From positions 1,654,701-1,718,700 of the forward strand of contig OY744547.1 in assembly GCA_963556195.1 (NCBI GenBank): 64,000 nt of DNA, read 5' to 3'. Below are positions 25,862 to 40,800 of the stretch, in pieces. Origin of the DNA: Sepiola atlantica (Eukaryota > Mollusca > Cephalopoda > Sepiida > Sepiolidae). Every line of letters begins with the position of its first letter. The stretch's first letter is position 1. The position numbers were made by a program, and so were the translations under genes. Below the pieces are notes generated by a model. That model was not told the DNA's origin, searched no databases, and saw nothing but the letters and a program-made list of their open reading frames with translations.

Positions 25862-28800
25862 CATGATAATAATAATAATAATAATCATGATAATGGTAAT
25901 AATAATAATCATGATAATGATAATAATAAAAATCATGATAATAATAATCATAATAATAATCATAATCATAATAATGATAATAGTAATAATAGTAATAATA
26001 ATCATAATAATAATAAGAAGAATAATATGGAATATATGCAAACTTTACAATGAAAAGTGGTATGAGCATAAGCCAGAAGTGATACAAGAGAATGACAATG
26101 TCAAACTTCTTTGGGACATGCGCATACAAACTGACAAGGTTCTTGAGCATTCTAAACCCGACTTAGTCTTTCTGAACAAAAACAAGAGAACTTGCTTAAT
26201 CATTGATATAGCCTGCCCCTTCGATACCAGAGTGCAGGAGAAAGAACACGAAAAAATAAATGAATAAATATCAAAATCTAAAATGGGAATTAGTTAGACT
26301 ATGGAAATGTGAAGAAGTAAAGGTGATCCCCATTGTAATTGGAGCGCTTGGAACCATAACGAAAAGTCACCATAAATGGCTTAAACAAATTGACGAGACA
26401 ATTTCTTTTTCAATTCTGCAAAAGGCTTGCCTATTAGGAACGACGAAAGTGTTAAGGTACAGCTTGAATATCTAAGGTTTATGAATAATAGTAGTAATAA
26501 TAATAATAATAAGAAGAAGAAGAACACTCACAAACTGACACATTACTGAAAGGAAGAGAAATAGGAACGGAACTCAAAGAGCAGAGATTAACTATCGCTA
26601 CAATCACAATGTACCACATCCGAAAACAAATTCTCATATTTCAGAATTTTTTTTAGATGAGGATTGATAATTGGTAATTTTAGATCATTCAGACTACTGT
26701 TCTCATCCGGTTGTTATTTTTGCAAAGTTTCAACCGATGTAACCCCCGACTTTCTTCAGGTGCATCTTTTCAAACTTGGGAATTTTGAACGGAACCTTTT
26801 ATTTAGTCCACGTGGATTGTTCTCATTCAGTCAGCCATGACTGGTTAGAACTGTTCGGCAATTTTAAAATTTTACTATTTATTATCGGCTGTAGTGTGGA
26901 TTTAACCCTCAGACTCCAGTAGACTGCCACTTACCACTGATTGATACTCAATGCCTTTATCTAAGAAGAATAAACCGTTATTCGATTCAATTTCTTCCAG
27001 AAAATACTTTACCCGGGTCGGAATTATTTCAGAATGACCGCCACCCTAAGAGAAGGGAAATAGCTCTGTATTCGTCCATACAGAGATAGTTCCTTTTGAT
27101 TGGCGAAAAAAAGAGAAAACATATTTTAGGCAACGTTAATAGTTTAAAATAAAAAGAAAAGCAAAACAAATTGTAAGTAATATACGTTTCCAGACAACGC
27201 CGGGTAGGGACAGCTAGTTTTGAGTAAACCGTGGCACATGACGTAGCATTGTTGCCGCAGCTCGATTACGCATGAACTCTTCTTCTCTCGGCCTCGTTTT
27301 GATTTGTGTATGCTGAACTATAACTATTGTCTTGTTCATGGCAGCAGGAACGGGAACGTCGGCGTCAACACATGTTACTGGTAAAATCCCTGGAAGCTCG
27401 CAGGCGGCAAGAAGTAAGTAAATCTCATTCCAAACCAATTCAGTAAAAAGTAACATTGGATGCACATTTTCTACTTAATAGGAAATTAATATACCCCTAA
27501 TATATAAATATACCCCTAATAAAGTAAAGTCAGTCTTTTTATCATTTCTTAGTTATCGATAGCTTTCTTCCTACGAGATCAATGTTCGTCAGTTGTTTTC
27601 GTGAATCATTGTTAAGAACAATGAAATATAATTTGATTTGATTCCTTCCAGAAAATACTTAGACCAGATCAGAATTATTTTCATATGGACGCCATCTTTA
27701 AAACTGTATTTGGGATAAAAATGTATTTGTCGATGTAGAGTTACTTCCCTTTTGTTTGGAACAAAAAAAAATGTTATGAGTATGAACATTACCTATCAAT
27801 GCAGGGTAGGTACAGCGGTTATAAATATATAATAAATATTTCTCTTTAAAAGATCTTCAATTATAATTGAATAACTTTTCAAGATAATTGTATAATATCC
27901 GACACAGCCGATAACGTGAATCATTGTTAAGAACAATGAAATATAATTTGATTTGATTCCTTCCAGAAAATACTAAGACCAGATCAGAATTATTTTCATA
28001 TGGACGCCATCTTTAAAACTGTATTTGGGATAAAACTGTATTTGTTGATGTAGAGTTACTTCCCTTTTGTTTGGAACAAAAAAATTTTTTTGCAAAAAAA
28101 AAAAAATAATGTTATGAGTAGAAACATTACCCAGCAATGGAGGGTAGGTATAGCCGATGTAAATATATAATATATATTTCTCTTTAAAAGATCTTCGATT
28201 ATAATTGAGTAACTTTTCAAGATAATTGTATAATATCCGACACAGCCCGTAACGTTATTACCTTTTGTTGTTCTTGTTTGTTTACTTTTATAACATTCAA
28301 TTTTTGGGGTGGGAATCAGTGATGTACTCGGCATTGATTGGTTGGTGAAAGGCGGTGTAAGTAAATTGACATTAACTGAAATCAATTTCTGTTTAGTCTT
28401 TGACCTCCTTGAGGCACACAAGGTGTTTCCCAAGAATCAATGAGAACACCCCCCTCCCCCAGTGTACTCCTGCTCCAAGTCCTAAAACCCTTAAAATGCT
28501 AACGATATTTTATATTTAAGCTTTTATATTTTTAGCAACCACATATTTTGGGATATCTTTCCTGCGCATGAGGCCGCCCTTTTTTGTGTGTTGTTGCGGA
28601 TAAGACACGCGAGTCTCGGAAGAAAAAGAAAAGGGAAGAAACAGTTGGATGTACATACACATTCATATATTCGCAGACAGTTTGTCGAAAACATGATAGG
28701 AGGGGGGGGGTATGAAACATGTACGGTGGTACATGATATAATATTCAAGAGGAGAACAACAACAACCATAAGTACTAAAGAAGGAATACATTACAGTCCC

Positions 28801-31800
28801 AAATACAATGAGAAAGAACACATGTTGCCGGGGTCAGAGATAGAGAGCTATGTGTGAGCAATGAATGAATAAATGTTACTTTGTGTTGTATGTTAAAAGT
28901 GTTTTCATGCGACATTGTAGGTCCTAAAACATCCTCAAAAGCTATGAACCAATTAGGTAGCTTAACAGGATTTGGGAAAATTTTGGATAATTTTGGCTAT
29001 TTTTCACTAGTTTTTGGCTATTCTACATTCATGAAAAGCGTTTTACAGCCTGAAAATGGTCCTAAATTACAGTACTATATCAGATTTAACCATCTATATC
29101 CATTCATAGCTTTTGAGGATGTTTTAGGACCTGCAATGTCGCATGAAACTACTTTTTCACCGAAAAATGATGGATTTTGAGTCCCGTGGAGCCCTAACGG
29201 CTATTTTTGGCCTGCACCTTCTGAATTTTGCAAAATTTTCAAAATGTTTGATTGTTTAGTGTTATTTATGTATAAATGAACACAAAAAAATACTACTCGC
29301 ATGAACTTGAAATTTTCACCCATTACGTCCCACCCCTAATTTTCACCCATTACGTCCCACCCCTAATTTTCACCCATTACGTCCCACCCCTAATACTAGT
29401 CCAAATAATGTAAATTATCCATGCTCATCTAAAAAAATTCTGAAACCTGGTTATCTTTTACTTACAGACTTTTGGGGGTTCAGAATAATGTTAGGCATCA
29501 AAAAGAATTGACAAACGCCAGAGCGAAAATAAAAACGAATAAACATTGACCCCTAATGCTAAACCGTAACCCTAACCAACAAATGAGTGCATTTCAAACA
29601 TCTGTCATTTTTTTTCTTAGGAACGTGAACGAATGAAAGAAGAAAAAATAAAAGAGAGACAAATCGAAAAAGAAAGGAGGATGGTAAGTACTCATCTGCA
29701 TAATAAAGTAAAGCCTGTCCAATTTTTGAATCTTTGTAATTGATAGCTTTCTTATTATGAAATCAATTTTTCATTCTGGTTTGTCAGGATCTTTTTTTGG
29801 TGCTCTTGTATAAGCAGTAACCGATCTGAGGGAGATAACTCTATTTTTCTTAGCCGCCGCTATTCCAAATTCGCTTATATTTTGGCAAGGCAGATAACTT
29901 TGTTTATCGCAGCATGAAAGAAAATAGCTTTTCTTTTTATGTTTATATAAAGTGTATACAATTTGTGGCATGTAAATAAAAGTGCTTAAAAGTTATTTTG
30001 AACGGGTTAGGGTTTTTAACACATTTCAAAACCGTAACATGTTTTTTTATTAATAAACAAAGTTATCTCCCTTGCCAAAGTATAAGCGAATTCGGAATAG
30101 CGGCAGCTAAAAAAATAGAGTTATCTCCCTCAGATCGGTTACTGCTTATACAAGAACACCCTTTTTTTGTTGTTTTTTTTTAAAAATCTGATTAAAGAAA
30201 AAATAATTTGGTTAAAAAAAAAAGATTTTTTATTTCATTTGATCCGTGACTGATCAAGTTTTTCTTTGTTTTAAAAATAATTTATTTAAAAAAAAAAATT
30301 CTGATAAAAATCCCTTAACCTCCCACAAGTCAAAATAAAACATTGCTCGTTACTTTTCAACTCGGTTTCGTTTTGTAGGGAAGTGATCCTCGAAATACGT
30401 CGGTGCTATAACACTGCTAAGTTATTTCCGTTTATTTCCCTTAAAAAAAGTTCGAGAATAAAAGGGAATTTACCGGCACCAGACGTCCTGCAGAATGAAG
30501 GATGTCTGGGTTGTCCAGATATTCTTAATCTACTTTAAAATGTGCAAAACTGCTGCTACTTCTAAGTAGAAACTAATGTTTTGTATATTGTTACGTTTAT
30601 GGTTTTTGATATGTTTGTCGACTGTGAATATATGTTTAATTGTACTCGGTTTTAATTTTCATCTATCATTCGTTTTTTAATAGTTATGTTTTGGATCTAA
30701 ACTAAATTCAAATCTGTGAGTTAAAATAATCTCATATCCCAACATATTTTTTCCTTTTCAAACTTATTCTGTTTTTTTCTTTTTAGAATCAGCGAAGAGT
30801 CGAGCTGCAAATTGCTGCTGAACTGAAGAAGCCAATCGAAGACATGGAGATTAAAGATATCAAGGCAATTTATACTTTTTTCTGATTCCGTTTTCACCGA
30901 GTGTGAATTCGCATACAGAATTCTCAGATTTCTAAATTAAAAAATTTGTATAAACTAGCGAGACTACGTGGAAATTCCATGGTGCTTTCTTACATCAATC
31001 TGTATAATTTACTGTTTATAATAATTAATATTCCTTTTGCTAAAAATCAATGTCTGTCAATGTCGATACTGTTAAGAAAAAAAAAAGTCTCTTTCTTCTT
31101 CCATAGAAATAATTGTCATTGTCAGCTAAATAAAACGAATATGTCTCTTCCTTCTTTATTTAAAATTGTATCAATTTAATTCTTTTTAAAACAATAAACA
31201 TTATTGGTTTTCTTACCGTAAAAATAATTGTCAGCTAAATATTCTTCAAATCAATAAAACGAACGTCATTCGTTGAATCTATTTAGAATTGTGCTGTTTT
31301 AGACGACGGGGCGATATAATTTAATTTTGGAACAGGTGCATCTTTTCGAACCTGAGAATGCGGGGTTCAATCCTTGGTCAAGTCATACCAAAGACTCAAC
31401 AAAATTTGTACTTAATACCCCCCCCCCCCCCACATCAATCTGTATAATTTGCTTTATTATTTTCATTTTTTGCTTTGTCTCAAGCTTGAGGCTAAACGTT
31501 TCGTGAATGACTTCCAACTTTTCCTGTCCATTGTCATTTCACTTGTGCCGCCCGCCAGGATCAGGTCATCATCAACTGATCCCTGACATGTCTTAAGTCG
31601 CCTACCACGTGACTTTGAGCCATCGACCTTTATGTGGGACACACTTTGGACCATTTTGGATGACTAACGGTGGGCGACGTGACCAAACCAGTTAAAACGT
31701 TGTTGTGCGACGTACTTTCTCATGGCGGCCGGTGGAGTGAGACCGGCAATTTTCTTCATCCGATTCGCTACATCCAGGATCGTGTCATTCTAATTCTATT

Positions 31801-34800
31801 TATCTTCCTCCCACAAGGTAAGATGTGACACAAGGTCGGGAAAGTGGGGAAAAAACCAGCGCTCGAGAATTTGAGAACTTTGGCTGTTTAAAAATTGCCT
31901 GGGCAGCCCCTGTCGGGATTCCCTGGTAGGGACGCCTCAGGCGATTAGCTATAAACTAACCTCCTCTCAAAGGGTGAGAAGGCAAAGCCTGGGAGGGTGC
32001 ACCTCCTAGAACTGCACAGGACGGACAACCGTGTCATTCTAACGTTTTGTCATTGACCATGTTCTGCAGCCATATAAGAGTGCAGATCGAACATGTGTGT
32101 TGTATGCTGCTACAATGGTATCCCTGCATTTTATAAATTGTTGACAGCTGCCTGAAGACTCACCATGCGGTAGATATGCGTCATCTTATATACTGTTAAT
32201 ACTAATAATGTTCTTTTTTGAAATAATAAATGTCTGTCAGGATCAATACTGTTAAGAAAAAAATGAGTCTTCTTCCCTAAAAGTAATTGTCATTTCTAGC
32301 TAAGTATTCTTTAAATAAATAAAACGAATATGTCTCTTTATTTATTTAAAACGTCGTCATTTCCGGAGCCCCAGCAGCAGTGGGAGCGGTCGCATTCAAT
32401 ACGTGTTTGTGCAACTAGTCTAGAAGGAACACTCTATAATAACACTAGTCTCTTTCTGCTTATACCGGCATTGTTTCCAGTTGTATCCTGGGCTTCTCTT
32501 TGCCATTGGATTATGCTGGTTCATAAAAGGTGCGAATGTCTTGCTTCACTATAGACTCCACACACGGGCACCGCTACAAGGGTTATCCATTGTTTCTTGA
32601 AACTAAAAATAAAAAAAATAAATAAAAGATTAAAAGAAAAGAGTGATACACAAAATGGTTGATTAGATGATAATTTTTCTCTATCATTTTTCATAATGAT
32701 ACGATATTTCTCGTTGGTATAATATTATTGAAATCTGTGCGACATATTCTTGGCAGGCCCGTACATTTTTAAAACTTTGTTATATATTTCTTTCAATTTA
32801 TAGGGTTAGGTAATTCGTCTTTCACAACTCTTTTGTCTTTTTTTTGTAGGAAATGCCTGACTTACCGCGAATTGAAGGACTTTGTTTGGCTGGAAAAGCG
32901 TTTGCCGATGCGTTAATGGTTGTTGAATTTATGCACAATTTTGGAAAAGCTTTAGGAATTTGTAAGCTCTCCACTTTTTACGTATCGTTATTCGACGATT
33001 ATCAAAATATAAATAACTTTTACTGTTTTAACTATTTTAATTTATTACTGGTTAAAATTGATTAAAAAAAAAAAAAAAAGATCTCATAAATTAAGTGACG
33101 AAATGATTACATTTATTTTTATGTATCATTATTCAACGATTATCAAACTATAAATAACTTTTACAGTTTTAACTATTTTAATTTATTACTGGTTAAAATT
33201 GATTGAAAAAAAAAATCTCAAATTGTTTGACAATTATCAAACTATAAATAACTTTTACTCTTTTAACTATTTTAATTTATTGCTGGTTAAAATTCATTGA
33301 AAAAAAAAATCTCAAATTATTTGACAATTATCAAACTATAAATAACTTTTACTCTTTTAACTATTTTAATTTATTACTGGTTAAAATTGATTGAAAAAAA
33401 AAATCTCAAATTATTTGACAATTATCAAACTATAAATAACTTACTCTTTTAACTATTTTAATTTATTACTGGTTAAAATTCATTGAAAAAAAAAATCTCA
33501 AATTATTTGACAATTATCAAACTATAAATAACTTTTACTGTTTTAACTATTTTAATTTATTACTGGTTAAAATTGATTGAAAAAAAAAATCTCAAATTAT
33601 TTGACAATTATCAAACTATAAATAACTTACTCTTTTAACTATTTTAATTTATTACTGGTTAAAATTCATTGAAAAAAAAAATCTCAAATTATTTGACAAT
33701 TATCAAACTATAAATAACTTTTACTCTTTTAACTATTTTAATTTATTACTGGTTAAAATTCATTGAAAAAAAAAATCTCAAATTATTTGACAATTATCAA
33801 ACTATAAATAACTTTTACTCTTTTAACTATTTTAATTTATTACTGGTTAAAATACATTGAAAAAAAAAATCTCATAAATTATTCGACAATTATCAAACTA
33901 TAAATAACTGTTTTAACTATTTTAATTTATTACTGGTTAAAATTCATTGAAAAAAAAAAATCTCAAATTATTTGACAATTATCAAACTATAAATAACTTT
34001 TACTGTTTTAACTATTTTAATTTATTACTGGTCAAAATTCATTGAAAAAAAAACCTCAAATTATTTGACAATTATCAAACTATAAATAACTTTTACTCTT
34101 TTAACTATTTTAATTTATTACTGGTTAAAATACATTGAAAAAAAAAATCTCATAAATTATTCGACAATTATCAAACTATAAATAACTGTTTTAACTATTT
34201 TAATTTATTACTGGTTAAAATTCATTGAAAAAAAAAAATCTCAAATTATTTGACAATTATCAAACTATAAATAACTTTTACTGTTTTAACTATTTTAATT
34301 TATTACTGGTCAAAATTCATTGAAAAAAAAAAATCAAATTATTTGACAATTATCAAACTATAAATAACTTTTACTCTTTTAACTATTTTAATTTATTACT
34401 GGTTAAAATTCATTGAAAAAAAAATCTCAAATTATTTGACAATTATCAAACTATAAATAACTTTTACTCTTTTAACTATTTTAATTTATTACTGGTTAAA
34501 ATTCATTTAAAAAAAAAAATCTCATAAATTATTCGATTATCAAACTATAAATAACTAACTGTTTTAACTATTTTAATTTATTACTGGTTAAAATTCATTG
34601 AAAAAAAAAATCTCAAATTATTTGACAATTATCAAACTATAAATAACTTTGGTGCTTAAGCATATCCGCCCCGACATTAAAAAATTTAAAGAATGTATAA
34701 ACGTTATAATGTACTTACGTGTTAGCTGAAAATAAGATTGTGCAGAAAAAATTACGCAAATTCATCCAGTAGTTATTTAATTATAAGAAAAAGAAAAAAA

Positions 34801-37800
34801 AATGATTTAAATGATTTTACGTAGATTTTGACATTTTTGTAAACAAGGGAGATAACATTTTTTTTTTTTTACCAAGTTAAATTTATTTTTTTTTACCAAT
34901 TGCGGAAAAACAGCTTATAAGTACGATATAAGAGAAAAAAAATTAACAAAAGACATAACCAATTTTGGAAAAACAACTTATAAGTACGATATAAGAGAGA
35001 AAAAAACGTAGCATTTTATTGACCCACAGGATAAATTTCGGCAATCTGTTTAAAAAGGTTTTCTAATGTTTTTCCCCGAAATTTTTGTCGCCACATGAAC
35101 TCGGCCAAATATGAGTTTATCATATGCGTATGGGTACCACATTCAGCCTTATTTCGTCTTTTGGCCTCTTGTCACATTCTTTCCACATGATTTGTGGTTG
35201 CGCCTGTTGTTGGGTCAACAAAATTATATCGATGGTTGACGCGCAAATGATGGTACCCTTCGGCACCCAGTCTATCATAAGCACGCCAACAATCAGATAT
35301 AATTGTTGTGCCGGGAAGAATGTATTTTTTTATGATTGGAATTAGTGTTGCAGCATCCCTTGAAGGCACTGTGACTAGAAAACCCTAATTTTTTAATTTT
35401 GAGTTATGTCATTTTCCGGACAATCAGAAAACCCCAAACCAAGAAATCGTGAAAATATGAGTTATCGTTCTTTTTTTTGCTTTTGCTTTGGTCCCTTAAC
35501 CCCCTCCTGGGTCGTAGGGGCGCTGCACCAATGAACTCCACACCAGCTGTCTCCACTTCTGACGGTCATGGGCAATGGACTGGGTTGTAGCGAAGTTGTA
35601 GCCCGTCCACTCTTATCGTTCTTGACCACTGGAAAATCTAAGATACAAAATGGTGGAAATATCTACCGAGTGAAAAAATCGTTAAAATCGTTTTTTTTTA
35701 ATAATTAAATAACTACTGAATGAATTTGCGTAATTTTTTCTGCACAATCTTATTTTCAGCTAACACGTAAGTACATAATAACGTTTATACATTCTTTAAA
35801 TTTTTTAATGTCGGGGCGGATATGCTTAAGCACCATAACTTTTACTCTTTTAACTATTTTAATTTATTGCTGGTTAAAATTCATTGAAAAAAAAAATCTC
35901 AAATTATTTGACAATTATCAAACTATAAATAACTTACTCTTTTAACTATTTTAATTTATTACTGGTTAAAATTGATTGAAAAAAAACCTCAAATTATTTG
36001 ACAATTATCAAACTATAAATAACTTACTCTTTTAACTATTTTAATTTATTACTGGTTAAAATTGATTGAAAAAAAAAAAAAATCTCATAAATTGACAAAA
36101 TGATTACATTTATTTTTCAGCTGAAGATGTCACACCAAGTTTAAATGAATTACAAAGCTATTTGATGGGGGACACACGAGAGGATTCGGATAAATATATA
36201 AACTTTACCAGTAAACTCCTAAAAATTGCTCTCGGTGATCCAGGGGTACCAAATCCCAAAGAAGTAAGTAAATTCAACTCCTTATTTGGACCTTTCTTAG
36301 GAATTTTTCCCCTTAAAGAAAATGACAATCTGATTATTTTAAGAATTCGGCCATTTTTAATTCTATGACGTTGCATCTTAAACTTTATATAGAACTAGCT
36401 AGACCCGTCCACCGGCGTTGCCCGGGAGAAATATAAAAGACTATATTAAAATTTGTCAACATCCGACAGAACGTACAAATTTAATGTTTAGAATTATTGT
36501 CGGTTTGGAATTGTTGAAGTGTGAAAGAAGGAAGAAAGGAATGAAGGAAGGAAGGAGACGCGGTTGTAGGAGGCTTCTTGGCCATCCCATGGTACCGGTA
36601 TTTCCCAAACACCCGCTCTATCTATGATAATGAGCACTTTTAAAATTAAAGAGGCCTACAGAGCCCTATTAAAACCAATGCTCCTTCTGCTATCTTTGTA
36701 TAGAAATTCCATTTTTTGTGAGGAAAAAAAAAGAAGAAAAATGAGTATGCCTCCTGAGCACTACTGAAACACACAAATATAATTAAAGAGGTCTGCAGAG
36801 CACTAATAAACCATGTGTGTTCGAAGAGAAATGATGATATTCACAATCGTTAAAGTACTACCTATTACATTGATTTCTTTTCAAAAAAAAAATCCAGCCC
36901 ATAATCTTCCCTTCCCATCCTCCCTCGTAGACAAAAGTTTAACAATGTAAAAAAAAAATGTGTGTTGACTGGGGTCGAACCCTAAAGCTCTCAGTCTACG
37001 ATTTACGGTGATAACCACTTAGCCACAAAAGCGATTCAGAAATCTATTGAAAAATAGGTCAGTAAAACTAAGCATGTAGCTGGGATGCGTTTTATATTAC
37101 GATTGGGTCCGCCAGTCACACGTTTTGGGTCATTTCTAGACAAAGAAATAGATGATTTTTTTTCAATTTTTAGATATTATGCGTGTGAAAGGTGTAGGAT
37201 TCAAGAAATGTTAACTTTATGCAAGTCTGTCTCGTAGCTTGACGTATATTGACTTAATTCGGAAGTCGAGTCGCTGAAGAAATTGTAGCCACCATGTTGA
37301 ATAATGAAACACTGCAAGAAACTATGTTCGTTAATTGCATTCTCTAAAAACCGGAATGAGGATAAATGTATACGTAATAGGTAGAAATAACGTAATCTGA
37401 TATTCTCAAAAATCAGCGAGATTAGCGGAAGCTTCCATTAAATGTGTGCATAATATTTTGTATTATGTAGTAAATTAATCGCAGACAAATCGTAAATATT
37501 AACGGACACTTTTTTGAAAAGTAGACATTGTTTATTAGTTCCCGGTGTCAATGGGGAGAGTGTCAGTACTGAAGTGTTAGGGGGAAAACTTTTGCTACCA
37601 CCTATATGGAGTATGTTTTGAGGAGAGTCGAAGATAATGGGCGAAAAGTAATATTTAGTGTTAGCTGGAGAAAAATAATAACACATTTACTAAAACATGC
37701 TCGAGTGAATAAGTGTAATATAGTGGTGAGTTTAGTAGCCTGTGATGCATGTGGTTATTTTCCTATTCTTCGAGAAGGTACAGGGAAAAATCGTCTTAAC

Positions 37801-40800
37801 TTTATATATTAGATGATTGGAAGATTCTAAGTTTTATAAGATTTGTGAAATTTGTTTAACACATAATTTTTTTTTTTAAGATTTGAAGTAAATTTATTTC
37901 AAAACTAAAATTCATTAATTTGATCAATTTGTATTTTTTTTTTTTTTTTTTTCAAGGCCGTCACAAAACTGGGGCAGAAGATTATCGACATTGACTTGAA
38001 TAAGAATGTGATCTCTGAAGTTTTGCGGATATTCTTAATTGCTCGCAATGGTGGCAGTTGCCAGGTAATTTTTTATGTTTCGGTATTTTGGAAATGAGGA
38101 TTAATTATTTAGATTATTCGGATTACGATCCTCATCTTGCGTGCTATTTTCACGACGTTTCGACCGATGGAATCTTCGATGTTCTTCAGGTGCATTTTTT
38201 TCAAGCTTGGGAATCTTTGTCGAACTCGTTAACCTATACAGAATTTCAGACTGAATCCTTTATTTAATCCACAAGGGTTGATTGTTCTCGTTGTGTCAGC
38301 CATGACGGAATAGAACTGTGAAGTAATATATTATTCTTAGTTATTGTTGTAGACCTGTGCTAGGGGTCACAAAGAAATAAACCACAAATAGTGACAGGGT
38401 TAAAATATAACAATGTATTTATCATAAAGCAATACAGAACGCCACTAATGTGGTAGGAGATGAACGGGTTCATAACATGCGGTAAAACATGGTACGAAAG
38501 TCTCTTCTGAGTCTCTGCAACCAGTGGTATTTATTACACCTGGTTGATACCAGCAGTTCTCCAATAGGGGTGATTTGTACCCCACAACAGTTATGATCGC
38601 CTGTAGTAAGGATTGAACCTTCAACCTCCAGAAGACTGTCATTTAGAACTGTTTTTTAAATTTTTTGGCCGATAAAAGTCATTTGTTTTTTTCATTAAAG
38701 TCTGCATTAATTGCCCAAGTTTGTATCCAGATCGCCTCCACAACTCCTCATTGGTTACATGCTGCTTCCAGTTGATATTCAGCATTGGCCAATAAACCAT
38801 GTCTCTACAGAAAAAACGTTAGTTTCTAATTTAGCACATATAATCCAAGTCTCGCATCCATAAAGTAGGATGGGCCAAACGTACGCTCAAAGTATCCTCA
38901 ATCTGCTCTCCAGAACAGAAGACAGCTTCATAAACGCACTCTTTGATTGGGCAAGTCTACATTTTACATCTGCCCTACAACTTTCATCTGACGTTATCAC
39001 TGACCCAAGGTTATTAAATGATTGTACTTGCGAGACTGCAGTGTCTCCGATCTTGATTCAAAAATCAAAAATTACAACTCTAGTTTAAAACTAGTAACAA
39101 AGGTATATTTTTTTTTGGGGGGGGGGGGTTACAATGATATTCGTTTTCTTCTACCGAACAACAGAATTACAAATGAGAATTCTTAGCCTGACCAAATCAA
39201 AACACAAGTCCCACCATACACAAACAAACCATCTGTTCCCGAGAACCACCGAAAGCCAACTAGCTGTGAGACGCCCAGGAAACCAATCGACTGTTAGATA
39301 CACAGCCAACCAACTTACCTCCCCTGTCCAAGTGCTGGACTCGAATATGTATAGATATTCAGGTCCTGTGTGGAAAAGACTAATCTGCTGCTGATCTATG
39401 GACATAAAAAAATTTACTGCCTAGAGGGTCCCGTATCTAGATGGACGTTGTATCTGTAGAATCATTACCTTTTTAAGTGGGAAAATCTAATTCTGGGTGG
39501 TCAAAACTCCTGATCAGACATATTTCCAATTTCTTGTGTGGTTTTTCTTCTCTTGGTCAAATATCTCTCACCTGCAGCTAGTCTGTCATTCGCATGCATT
39601 GCAAACATGCAACGCACTAAACATGCAACCACCGTGTGCATGTTTACATCCCTATGTGAGAAATGCCCCCCCTGTGCATGTTTACAGTTTGAATAATACA
39701 AGTTAATTTTATATTAAAAAATATATATTTCAGTAATTGCTTAATTTCAGTGGAGAAAAAAGAAAAATTGAATAAAAAAAGATTTTAAAAATTGAATAAA
39801 AAAAAAACTTGAATAAAAGAAAGAAAAAAAATTGAATTAAAAAAAAAGATTGAATTAAAAAAATAATTGTTTTAAATTGAATTATAAAAAAAATAGATAT
39901 CCTGTGACGCTGTTTTATTTTAATAGATTCAGTAAAAAATTTTAATCAAAAAAGATATATTTAGATTTGATATCATTTAACTATTTTCGAGAAATATTCT
40001 TTTCAAATGAAAGAAAAATAGTGCTGACGTCAATTTTTCAGGCTTTTGTTTCTCTAAACACTTAATTTAATGACGTTTATTTTAACTTTTATTGCAATAA
40101 ACTTGTTATTTGATATAAATCATTTCTCTTTTTCATCTTTTTTCTTGATAGATAAGTGATTGGTTAGCTGAAAAACCACTGAAAGCTTTAAATCCAACGC
40201 AGAAATCGTCTGTGTTGGAGTTTCTATGCAATGAACTTCTCTGTGGTCGGCTTCTAACAAAGTAAGTTGCTTCAAACTAAAGCTGCTTCAAACTAAAGTT
40301 GCTTCCAAATAAAGTTGCTTCCAAATAAAGTTGCTTCCAAATAAAGTGGCTTCCAAATAAAGTGGCTTCCAAATAAAGTGGCTTCCAAATAAAGTGGCCT
40401 CAAAATAAAGTTGCCTCAAAATAAAGTTTCTTCAAAATCTGTGTTTTATTGATCTCTTTTCTTTTCTTTTTCGTATTGCCATCCAGACTTAACCCTCTGA
40501 GTGCTGATTTTTTTTTTTTTAGAAAAATGATTTTTTCACACCTATTTTTAGAATGACTCTCTAAGCTTAATTTTTCATTGTATGCCATTTGTAGCATATA
40601 TAAGTAGGACTATCAAAATAAATTGTACCAAAGATTGCGGCAATAACTTCTACAGCACCAAAGTATACTGTTTGGTCAATTTACGTGATTTTTTTTTGTA
40701 CGATATATATGTTTTCCGTCACGGGTACATACATCATAATAATATTTCTTAATTCTTTTTTCATATCAGCAGAGTTATGGACTTGCACCTTATTTCTTGT

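Larger units (their letters stand above)
33000..36090. repeat. 94-bp tandem array filling the DDT intron
   Basis: About 17 units left (33000-34650) and three right (35835-36090) of a transposon. The unit contains TTTGACAATTATCAAACTAT, AAATAACTTTTACTCTTTTA and TTTATTACTGGTTAAAATTC. The first degenerate unit overlaps sequence about 40 nt after the exon 6 donor, and the last ends about 40 nt before the exon 7 acceptor, so the intron grew by duplicating its own sequence. Confidence 0.96.

Noticed and set aside
25269..26267. 332-codon frame rich in Ile/Met
   Set aside because: Trinucleotide composition; only the last 70 codons match a LINE domain, which is annotated as such.
28881..29180. 99-codon frame in fold-back
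   Set aside because: Lies across an inverted repeat and has no recognisable domain.
39134..39405. Overlapping small frames on both strands
   Set aside because: No domain, no splice context matching the host gene, and unlike any known family.
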